Shown: piece by piece, positions 14,247-23,500 of the stretch
How the letters are laid out: every line of letters begins with the position of its first letter
How positions within the stretch are numbered: the stretch's first letter is position 1
Source: Pseudobutyrivibrio sp. UBA1225
GTDB lineage: Bacteria > Bacillota > Clostridia > Lachnospirales > Lachnospiraceae
DNA: 28,260 nt
NCBI GenBank assembly: GCA_002309345.1
Contig: DBWZ01000048.1
Location: forward strand, 1 to 28,260
Direction of reading: 5' to 3'
The notes under the pieces: generated by a model
Database searches by the model: none
The model's input: only the letters and a program-made list of their open reading frames with translations
What the model was told of the DNA's origin: nothing
Position numbers and translations under genes: made by a program

Positions 14247-14804
14247 CTACATTAGACCTTGGATTATTAGCTCTTCTCCAACCATAGTTCCAATACCTGT
14301 AATAGTTGCCACGCCAGATAAACAAACCATCTCTTTCTGCACCGAATCATTTCCATATTCATCAAAAAATTTGTTTTTACCAACGCTATAAAAACTATAC
14401 TCAGCAATATTTATTGGTTTTTTATACTCGCCGATTTTATAAAAATATCCTCGAGTCCAATACTCCTTCCCAACGATTTCCGGTTTTATTAATAGATTAT
14501 TTTCACAAATCTTATCTTCAAGGTATAACTCAATATCTACATCTCTATTAAAAATGCAAATCAAAAGTAAATCATCGCCATTTATATTATTTATATGATT
14601 TTTTAAAACTATCCCTTGAAACTTGATATCGTCAAGAACACTGATTTCAAATATATCTCCTACTTCTGGATATTTTCTTGACCCTTTTTGTTTATTCAAT
14701 TGAAAAATTTCAGAACTAGCATCATAGTCTTTTATTTTTTTTTGAATTTCTGGTGACAAAGAATCAAATCGTTCTACCCATTTTTTTTTGAAAATATTTT
14801 CCAT
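14247..14804 (-). CDS. Imm26-like immunity protein of GIY-YIG module 2
   Basis: A 185-residue protein starting MENIFKKKWVERFDSLSPEI. After a helical N-terminus, EVGDIFEISVLDDIKFQGIVLKN resembles the Imm26 opening (GDIFEIPL...YGRVL) seen in the immunity gene of the other GIY-YIG module, so both GIY-YIG toxins may be blocked by distant relatives. ATG at 14804 is preferred because AGGAG lies about 10 bases upstream; an in-frame ATG at 14837 lies inside the toxin gene. The gap from the toxin stop is 2 bases. Cytoplasmic. Confidence 0.65.
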   Translation of the reverse strand: MENIFKKKWVERFDSLSPEIQKKIKDYDASSEIFQLNKQKGSRKYPEVGDIFEISVLDDIKFQGIVLKNHINNINGDDLLLICIFNRDVDIELYLEDKICENNLLIKPEIVGKEYWTRGYFYKIGEYKKPINIAEYSFYSVGKNKFFDEYGNDSVQKEMVCLSGVATITGIGTMVGEELIIQGLM

Positions 14805-14806
14805 AA

Positions 14807-15509
14807 TTATTGTACTCCTAAAAATCCTTCTGCCCATGTTTTCGCTTGACTATAGTATCGATGATTCTTGCTTATACTATTAATCTTATTAAACTCATTT
14901 GGACCGTTTTCAATAAAGTATTGTTCAACAGCTCTAGCTTGATTTCTTGTCAAGCCTTCATACTGAACATCTAAATTTACAAATGGTTTTCCATTATTTA
15001 TATGCTGATTCAGTCTAGCAGAAGTGGACTGTTTTGTAATACCTGTATATCTAGCATCACCAGCTTTATCCACACCAAAATACACCTTATTATCAGCACT
15101 TCCTTTGTTCAACCACTTATTAAATCCAGCTTCCTTCTTGCTTGCTATATTTTCATTTGTCTTTTGAGCCCATTTCTCAACTTTGCCCATGCTTTCACCA
15201 GTACAATCATTATGCACCAGCACCCCACTCTTACCTACAAAGTAAGTATGGTCCTCCATGACTGCAAAGTTATATACGGTTACTGGCTCATCGTGATGTA
15301 CGCATTCTACAGAATCTACTGTTGCGGTATCTTCATCGGCTGTGGTTAGCTCGTCGCCTTCCTTAAGGTCTTTGGCTTCTACCTGCTCACCTTTTTCATC
15401 ATAGAATGGGTGCTCGGCAGTTGTCTCGATATCCTCACCATCAATTGTGACAATATAAGTCTCATCAACCTCATGTGAGAAAACCTCTAGTACTGGAGCT
15501 GTCTCAGCA
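14807..15509 (-). CDS. orphan toxin module 2: Hint C-terminal part and GIY-YIG nuclease
   Basis: The frame opens at Hint residue AETAPVLEV (Cys block lost) and continues through TTAEHPFYDEKG to GKSGVLVHNDC, then a toxin of about 130 residues: NKVYFGVDKAGDARYTGIT (GIY and YIG strands), STSARLNQH (catalytic Arg) and ARAVEQYFIENGPNEFNKIN (catalytic Glu and the Asn). It is a GIY-YIG nuclease tip, distinct from that of module 5. The earliest ATG is MEDHTYFVG at 15259; there is no promoter. The Hint is a mosaic: its 3' part has codons of the full-length Rhs copy, its 5' part those of the module 1/6 type. Confidence 0.78.
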
Positions 15510-15513
15510 CATC

Positions 15514-15545
15514 AGATAGAGAATTTCAATAGAAATTCTCTATCT
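15514..15545. repeat. boundary hairpin before module 2 (14-bp arms)
   Basis: Perfect arms AGATAGAGAATTTC / GAAATTCTCTATCT with a 4-base loop, ending 4 bases from the first Hint-homologous base at 15509. Same core as the hairpin at 13549-13584. No T-run follows, as though the terminator tail was lost in the join. Confidence 0.8.
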
Positions 15546-15591
15546 ACACATGGCAAGTTTTTTTGTACGCCAAATTTAAAATATGTGTGTT

Positions 15592-16053
15592 CTATTCTCT
15601 TATGTGTAAGTTTAATTTGCCAAATTTAACTGATTCTAAAAAAATATCCATTTTTTCTGATACAATAATGAAACTAAAAGCCACCGCCTCGATATCATCT
15701 ACATTTTTAACTATTGATTCTAACGTGCATTTCACCGTCGGAATATCAGAATTATCCCAAATAATAAAATACGTGTCCGATAAATCTAAATAATTTTTTA
15801 GTTCATCATATCTAACATTCAATTTAGCATTTTTAACTTTTTTCCACTCAATATGGCCCGATACAGACACAGGAACATGTTCAGATATTTCTTTAAATAT
15901 ATGCTCACTATCTTCATCTGATAGAAAATCAATATAGCTAATATTCCTTATAAATTCTCTAAACAAGACATTTTCCTTCCACATGTTTTGTCTCGTTATT
16001 TTTGTTTGTTTCTGTTTTAATAATTCATACCTTCGTTTAGTATCTTCGTCCAT
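15592..16053 (-). CDS. putative immunity protein of module 1
   Basis: A 153-residue acidic protein following the module 1 toxin by 15 bases, with an AAGGAAG site. N-terminal basic helix (MDEDTKRRYELLKQKQTKITRQNMW), then FREFIRNISYIDFLSDEDSEHIFKEI and a beta-rich C-terminal half. I do not recognise a family. Its position, directly after a toxin and before a boundary hairpin, is the evidence for an immunity role. Confidence 0.62.
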   Translation of the reverse strand: MDEDTKRRYELLKQKQTKITRQNMWKENVLFREFIRNISYIDFLSDEDSEHIFKEISEHVPVSVSGHIEWKKVKNAKLNVRYDELKNYLDLSDTYFIIWDNSDIPTVKCTLESIVKNVDDIEAVAFSFIIVSEKMDIFLESVKFGKLNLHIRE

Positions 16054-16068
16054 ACTATATCCACTTCC

Positions 16069-16905
16069 TTAGTTCCACAAATCTATTATCTTCATATATT
16101 CATTTTGAGATATGTCAATAGGAATAACTTTTTTTACGGCATTTACACCTTTTCCAGCGGAAAAATCCTCAATATTGTAATGCGTGCCTATTTTATCATC
16201 AAAGTCAAGTCTCCATCTAACTTTTCCATCAAGCGATTGTCGTCCAATTTGCTTATTAAAGCCATAGCTTTTTTCTAATCTTCCAAAATAAGGTTCAGAA
16301 CCATTAGAAAAAGCTCCTGTATCATCAAGTTCCTTCAACAATGTTTTTCTTGCCGAATCGTGTGTTTTTTCAGCTGGTAAACTAATTTCTCTAGAAGAAC
16401 CATCACAACTATTATGCACCAGCACACCATGCTCACCTACAAAGTAAGTATGGTCTTCCATGACACAGAAGTTGTATACAGTTACCGGTTCATCATGATG
16501 TACACATTCAACTGAATCGACTGTGGCTGTATCGCCCTCTTCGGTGGAAAGTTCGTCACCCTCTTGTAAGTCTTGGGCTTCTACCTGCTCGCCATTTTCA
16601 TCATAGAATGGATGCTCGGCAGTTGTCTCGATATCCTCTCCATCAATTGTGACAATATAAGTCTCATCAACCTCATGTGAGAATACCTCTAGTACTGGAG
16701 CTGTCTCAGCATCTTGAGTTACATCTACAGATTGCTCTATTCCTTCGGCTTCCTTAGCATATACTACATCATCTGGCTGTATATTTTCAATAGATACCAG
16801 ACCTACGGTGGTCCATATTAGAGTGCCTTTAGCGAAACAAAATACAGTTTTTTTCAACCACTCTTGAGCAGCTGTTTTAGCACCTTTTAATGCACCTTCG
16901 GCCAA
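16069..16905 (-). CDS. orphan toxin module 1: complete Hint and uncharacterised toxin domain
   Basis: 278 residues from a TTG that replaces the ATG of MAEGALKG seen in module 5. A short pretoxin stretch (ALKGAKTAAQEWLKK) precedes a complete Hint: Cys of VFCFAKGTLIWTTVG, TTAEHPFYDENG, GEHGVLVHN-SC. The toxin tip of about 110 residues contains FNKQIGRQSLDG and KVRWRLDFDDKIGTHYNIEDFSAGKG, with final IPIDISQNEYMKIIDLWN. I recall this W-R-L-D-F-D...H.N.EDF...GKG pattern from Firmicutes Rhs and LXG toxin tips but cannot name its activity; a nuclease is possible. No promoter or ribosome binding site is visible, and the terminator of the preceding gene lies about 75 bases upstream. Confidence 0.72.
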   Translation of the reverse strand: MAEGALKGAKTAAQEWLKKTVFCFAKGTLIWTTVGLVSIENIQPDDVVYAKEAEGIEQSVDVTQDAETAPVLEVFSHEVDETYIVTIDGEDIETTAEHPFYDENGEQVEAQDLQEGDELSTEEGDTATVDSVECVHHDEPVTVYNFCVMEDHTYFVGEHGVLVHNSCDGSSREISLPAEKTHDSARKTLLKELDDTGAFSNGSEPYFGRLEKSYGFNKQIGRQSLDGKVRWRLDFDDKIGTHYNIEDFSAGKGVNAVKKVIPIDISQNEYMKIIDLWN

Positions 16906-16980
16906 AAGTAACGAGCATAGCCCGAGCCGAAGGCTTGCCTTGAATTACTCTCATAGCCGACACGATGACATAATGATATG

Positions 16981-17013
16981 AAAGAAAAAGGCTTGGAGAA
17001 AATTCTCCAAGCC
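16981..17013 (-). terminator. Rho-independent terminator of the main Rhs operon
   Basis: On the minus strand GGCTTGGAGAA / TTCTCCAAGCC (perfect 11-bp arms, 16990-17013) is followed by TTTTTCTTT. It lies about 28 bases after the stop of the 17041 immunity gene, so the full-length Rhs toxin and its immunity gene form one transcription unit and the downstream modules are outside it. Confidence 0.9.
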
Positions 17014-17040
17014 AAAACTCTTTTCTGCTAGAAAAAGTAC

Positions 17041-17499
17041 TTAATATACTATGAAGTGCTCATCTTTCCACCCACACGGAAGGTGTCCGTGCAAATAAAT
17101 ATCTTCCATCCTATTAAAGAATTCTGAATCAAACACTTGCTCATATTTATATAGCATTAATATCGTCAACAAATTGAACTGAATATCTATCCTTGCAGAA
17201 TCATCTAGCCCCTTTTCTTCTATTACCGAATTTACACGTTCCATTATCTCTTTTAATTCAGTTGCTTTTATTTCTTCTGTATATTTATTCCACATCTGAT
17301 ACTCTGAATTATAGTTCTTATGCAAGAACACTGTAAATTCGCCCCTATGTTCAAGAACTGCATTTTCCCATGCTTGTGATTTAATCTTCTTTTTCATTTC
17401 AGATTTATTCACAAACTCGACTTCAAAATCAAATGAATCACTTTCTCCAATTCTTGAAAGCCATTTGCATGACTGCATTTTGTTTATTATATCTTCCAT
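17041..17499 (-). CDS. immunity protein of the full-length Rhs toxin
   Basis: A 152-residue soluble, acidic, mostly helical protein (MEDIINKMQSCKWLSRIGES..., ELKEIMERVNSVIEEKGLDDSARIDIQ...). It starts 16 bases after the Rhs stop with an AAGGAA site and is followed by a strong terminator, so it is coexpressed with the toxin. By position it neutralises the SHH-like nuclease tip in the producing cell. No family recognised. Confidence 0.72.
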   Translation of the reverse strand: MEDIINKMQSCKWLSRIGESDSFDFEVEFVNKSEMKKKIKSQAWENAVLEHRGEFTVFLHKNYNSEYQMWNKYTEEIKATELKEIMERVNSVIEEKGLDDSARIDIQFNLLTILMLYKYEQVFDSEFFNRMEDIYLHGHLPCGWKDEHFIVY

Positions 17500-17515
17500 T
17501 TTATTATTCCTTCTT

Positions 17516-20500
17516 TTATTTTAGCGGCATTCTACCAGGTATTCTAGGTACAAGACTACCATTCGATAAACCGTACTTTTGTTGTTGTTCGTATGCTAGT
17601 TTAATTGCTCTTGCCGCTTTATCATTAGACAATCCCGCTGATACTAACGAATCATACGCAGCTCTATTATATTGCCCAACGGTTGGCGTTGAGCCAAATA
17701 AATCGCCGCCTTTTCTATACTTGTCCCAGAATCCTTCAAGACTTTTATGAGCTTCATAATGAGGACTAGGAATATCCGTGCGAACATTACCTTCCAACTT
17801 AATCGTTAGGCCTTCATCATGAGGTATAACATCTCTAAATGCAGCATCTTGACTTATATGATGAGCCTGCCCTGAAACAGCAGTATTATTTTTATTCTGA
17901 GCATATGATTTAATATTCTTCTGCCATTCTTCTAGCTCTGATCCGTCACAATTATTATGCACCAGCACCCCACTCTTACCTACAAAGTAAGTATGGTCCT
18001 CCATGACGGCAAAGTTGTATACCGTCACTGGCTCATCGTGATGTACGCATTCTACAGAATCTACTGTAGCTGTATCGCCATCTTCGGTTGTAAGCTCATC
18101 ACCCTCTTGTAAGTCTTGGGCTTCTACCTGCTCGCCATCTTCATCATAGAATGGATGCTCTGCTGTGGTTTCGATGTCTTCTCCATCGATGGTGACAACA
18201 TAGGTTACGTCTACTTCGTGAGAGAATACCTCAAGAACAGGGGCTGTTTCAGCATCTTGATTTACATCAACTGACTGCTCTATTCCTACGGCTTCCTTAG
18301 CATATACTATATCACCTGGCTGTATATTTTCAATAGATACTAGACCAACTGTTGTAAGCACTAGTGTACCAGCTATGAAACAATATCCACTCGGATTCTT
18401 TGCATATTTTGCTGCACCAGCCACTGAACCGCTTATAGCACCACTAATAGATCCATCTCTAAATCCTTTAGCTGCACCTTCCAATATTTTGCTGCCCGAG
18501 CCATCCAAAGTATCATGCTCTTCCATATATTCCATGGCACTGTTTAATGCGCCTCCGGCAGCTCCGGTTAATGCGCCAATTAAGGCCCCCTTAAGAGCTC
18601 CTGATGCCATTGCAAAAGCTAGTCCACAAGTTCCAGCAGTTGCTACCGTAGCCACAGCGCATAGCGCAATTACAGCAACACCAATAATGATGTTTATTGC
18701 AGTCTTGTGCTTCTCATAGAAGGTTGATACCGAGTTTGCCACCTTGCTACAGAATTGTCCTACTGAGCTGTTTGCAAATTTCTCTTTCAGAACTGTTGCA
18801 GCCTTTGATACTGATTGAGTTATAGCCGTTACCGTTTTTCCGATAGCACTATTATGCCATGCTGCAGATGCTGCCTCTGCAGCCTTATTAAGTGCCTTAG
18901 AAAGTGAAGATTCACTCCACCATTGACCTACTTCCTGAACAGTTTGAGCTACAGATTGTTTTGCTTCAATCAATAAACGCAAACCATCTTCGGCTAAATC
19001 TTTCGCCTTTTCCCAAGTATTTTTTGCAAATTCGACTACAGCAGTCTTAGCCTTTTGTACGTAGTTTTTAACTGTCTCTTTGACTTCCTGGTATGTATCA
19101 TATACCTTCTGTCCAAATTCTTTTACTTCATTGACGACAGTATTAACTACACCTTTTACTTTATTTACAACAGCCGTTGTAACCTTCGTGACTTCTTTTT
19201 TAACAGTGTTAACTACCGTCTTTGCTGTATTAACAACTTTTTTCGCTACAGTTTTTGCTGTATCGACAACCTTGTCTACAACATTGCTTGCCACAGACAC
19301 CGCTTTTTTCACTACAGTCTTTACGGTATTTGCTGCAGTAGTAGCAAGATTTTTAACCGTTTTTGCTGCGGTATTTACGGTCTTTGATACTGTAGTCTTT
19401 ACGTCATTAACAACATTTTTAACTCCAGAAGCTATCTTATCCAAAATTCCCGCATGACCTGAAGGATCCTGGTAAGCAACTGGGTTATTGTTTGCGTATG
19501 TGTATCTGTTTCTAGTTACAGGATCTGTCTTGTCGCCTAGGTATGTATCCTTACTTGTAAATGTTCCAGTTGAAGGGTCATAGTTTCTAGCTCTAAGATA
19601 GATTAATCCTGTTTGTGGAGTATATTGCTCTCCATTGTATGCAAATATTGGATCCTGCTTTGGCTCACCTGCAGTGATATTTCCGTATGGGTCATATCGT
19701 AATGTCGAAGTGATATTTCCATCTTCAACTGTTTCAGAAACAGAGCCTCGTCCATCATATACATATACACCATTTTCATCAGATGAAGTACGTCCTGTTG
19801 CACCATAATCAAATGCATCTACAGTCTCAAGGGTGTTAGGATTTGAATACTCTGCAACTACTTGAGCATTATCCATGGTTGGGTCATATAGATAGTTGAC
19901 CGCCTCATAATATGCCCCGTCATTTGACTGATTTCTTTCAACTGTATCAATTAGATAGCTAAGCTCTCTATCTGAATTAGATTGATATAAGCTATCAGCC
20001 GACTGGCCAAAGTTTACATCCTCTCCACTAATGAAGCTTCCTATATCAGATGCAACCTGACGTAGATCCTGAGTAAAGTTAGGAACAAACTCGCTCCACT
20101 CATCCCAAAGAGTTGGTGCTACTGTACTTACGACTGAAGATACAGCAAACTGTGATTGGCTAGCATCACTTGTTATCGCATTTGCGTTATCAAGCTGCTT
20201 TCCATCTACAACATTTCTCTTTGAAACCTCTGAGTTATAATACTTAGACCATTCTTCAAGGCTTCTTGAATTTCTATTTTGAGATGAATTATCACCCTGC
20301 GCTGCATTTCCATCTTGAAGTGGATTACCATTTTGTGCTGATGCCTGATTCTGGTCTATGCCATTTCCTACGTCTGCGGATGCATCATAACTTTCTTTTC
20401 TAAGTAACTCAAATGTCTTTAGACCATTGCCATCATACTTTATAGCATTCTCTAGCTTACCATTTACAGTTACAGAAGAAATCTTGTTGTCGACGGTGTA

Positions 20501-23500
20501 CTTGTACTCAGTGTTCTTTCCATCTTCAACCTTCTTGGTTAAGTTACCGTCCTGGTCATATTCGTATGTACCAGTAACAGTTCCATTAGTTGTCTTTGAA
20601 ACTAATCTATCTGACTCATCATACTTGTAATTTACAACAGTCCTGTTGCCATTTTCCTCTGTTGTTTCAGAGTCTTTGTTTCCAAACAAATCATAAGTGT
20701 AATCTATGCTCTTGGTTGGATTTGCGCTTTCTGTGCCGCTGTATTCCTGGTACTTAGTTAGCTTGCCACCTTCGTTGTAGGTATAGTCTTTCTTGACTGT
20801 TCCCATTGAATCGGTAGCAACCTCAGATACCATTCTTCCGGCTTGATCATATGCATAATCAAATGATGAGCAAACGTTATCACCCTTTGTAGTTGTTGTT
20901 TTGGTAACTCGATCAAGGGCATCGTATTGATTTGTTTTTGTAATTCCATCACTTCTTACTTCCGAAATGATGTTTGAGTTAGCGTCATAGGTATAATCAA
21001 CCTTATTACCGCTACGCTCAGTCATAGAAGAAATTCTATCTAAATTGTCATACTGATATGATACCTTGCTTGCATCTGGATATGTAAGTGTAGTCAGATT
21101 TCCCCAAGCATCATAATCGTATTTTAAGTCTTTATCGCCTTTACGGATTTCTGTAATCTCACCAAGGGCATCATAAGAATAATTTGTAACACCCTCGCTA
21201 TCTATCATTGAAGTAAGCTGACCATAGCCGTCATAGCTTCTGACAGAGTTAACATCATCTCCGTACTTTGTTTTGATTAGATTTCCCGCATCATCATATT
21301 CGTAGTAGATACATCTATTTGATGGAGAAACAGTCTTTCTAAGGCTACCATCCTTGTAGTACTCAAAGCACTCTCTTTCGCCTCTAGGCGAGCCAATAGT
21401 TATAAGCGAGCCTTGCTTGTCGTACTCGTAGTTAACTATCTTTCTATGATATTCACCTGTGATAAATGCCAAATCATCATTCTTATCAGTGGTGATTTCC
21501 TGAATCATGTTTCCGGATTTATCATACTTGTAGTATACGCATGTACCGGCTGCATCCTGCACTCGGTTAACACGCCCCATAATATCATAGCCGTAGGTTG
21601 TCACTACTTCATTGGCATCTGTAACAGCTGTGACATTTCCGTTGCCATCATATGCATAGCAAGAACGATTTCCCAATCTATCTGTTATTGCTACAACATT
21701 TCCTGCCTTATCAAATTCATATTTTGTTACATTACCTTTACCGTCGCCCTCTTCAATTCGACGACCATCCTTATCGTACTTTTGAGAAATAACCGTACCA
21801 TTAGGATATGCTGTAGAAATAAGATTTCCATTAAAGTCGTAGTCGTAGCTAATCTCTCTAGCTGCTGTACCATCAAATGGAGTTGTTATCTCCTTTACAG
21901 CGTTTCCTACTGCGTCATACTCATAGCTTGTTACGTTGCCAAGAGCATCGGTAGTAGTCTTTGTTCTATCAAGTAAATCGTAGGTGTTTGTAGTTACTCT
22001 ATCCTTTTGAGTTGTTTTAACAAGTCTATCTTTATTGTCATATTCATAAGTTGTTTTATAAAGACCTGTATGTGACTCTGATATAAGACGTCCAAACTCA
22101 TCGTAGGTATACTTGTTTGTTCTATCCTTTGTATCTCTACCACTTTCAAGGACTGTATCAACAAGACCCATTTCGTTGTATGAAGTAGCAAGAGTAACTC
22201 CAAAAATATCCTTTGATAAGGTCTCTCTACCAGCTACGTCATAATCGTGGATTTCAACAGAGCCATTGTCGTAGGTAATCTTTTTGATATTACCCTGCTG
22301 ATCATATTCGTATTTTGTGACAGCTCCATCTGCGGCAGTCTCTTCTTCAATACGATTATCTTTGTTGTATTTGTAAGTTGTTGTTGCGCCTGTTGGAGAA
22401 GTCTGGGAAATCATATTTCCCATTGCATCATACTCGTAGCTAGCAACGTTACCAAGTCCATCAGTTAATGATGTTTGATTTCCAACTTTGTCGTAGGTAT
22501 ATGTAAAAGAAGCGCCCTCAGCTGTCTCTTCCTTTACAAGGTTACCCATTGCATCATAAGTAAGAGTAGATGTGTTGCCCAGCTTGTCTGTCTGAGTAGC
22601 AATCTGCCCGTTGTAATTGTATGTTGCACCAGAAACACTGCCATCCGCGCCTGTGGTCTTTACAAGGTTACCACAGCCATCATATTCCATTGATGTGATG
22701 TTGCCGTATGCATCTGTAATCTTTGAAAGTGCACCATTACCGTTATATTCGTAGCTTGTGACACCCTCATCCGGAGCCGTTACCTTTGTAGTATTGTAGA
22801 CAGTATCATACTCATAATTTGTAACAGCACCAGTAGCAGTAGTCTGAGATAAGATGTTTCCGCACTTGTCATAAGTGTATGTGAACCTGTCTCCATCTGT
22901 TGATGTTGTCTTAACTAAATTGCAGAAATCGTCATAGGTGTATGTTTTGACAATTCCTTCTTTAGTAGTTTCTTTAACAACATTACCTCTGTCGTCGTAT
23001 TCATATTTTTCGACTGCACCATTTGAATACTTAAGGGTGATGATGTTACCCATTGTATCAAAGGTAAATTGCTTGGTGTTTCCGTTGTTTTCTTCTATCT
23101 TTGTACACCAACCAACCTTGTTGTAATAGTACTTTTCCTCTGCTCCATTAACGGCAGTTACCTTTGTATTGTTATCATCATGGTCATATTCGTACTTAGT
23201 AACATTGCCATTCTTATCCGTATTTGCGGTAATATTTCCATTGTCATCGTATTCATACGAAACAATGTTTCCGAAAATATCTATCTGCTTAGCAAGATAA
23301 CCATCCTCGTTATAGACAGCGCCCATCTTGCTACCATCTGGTTTTATCTCGGTAACAACTCTACCTTCAGAGTCGTACTCATATCCAAACTCATAGCCAT
23401 TTGGATCAACCATTGTAAGCATATTACCCACTTCATCATAGGTATAGCTCTTGACTGCTCCAGTTCTATCAGTTTCAGTTTCTACGTTACCGCTATAATC

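Noticed and set aside
17950..18385. Protein-splicing intein
   Set aside because: The Hint domain is at the junction to a toxin tip, ends VHN-x-C as pretoxin Hint domains do, and has no host exteins; autocleavage, not splicing, is expected.
19055..19457. Plus-strand frames opposite the Lys/Thr/Val helical repeats
   Set aside because: Antisense shadows of a low-complexity coding region, with no start signals.
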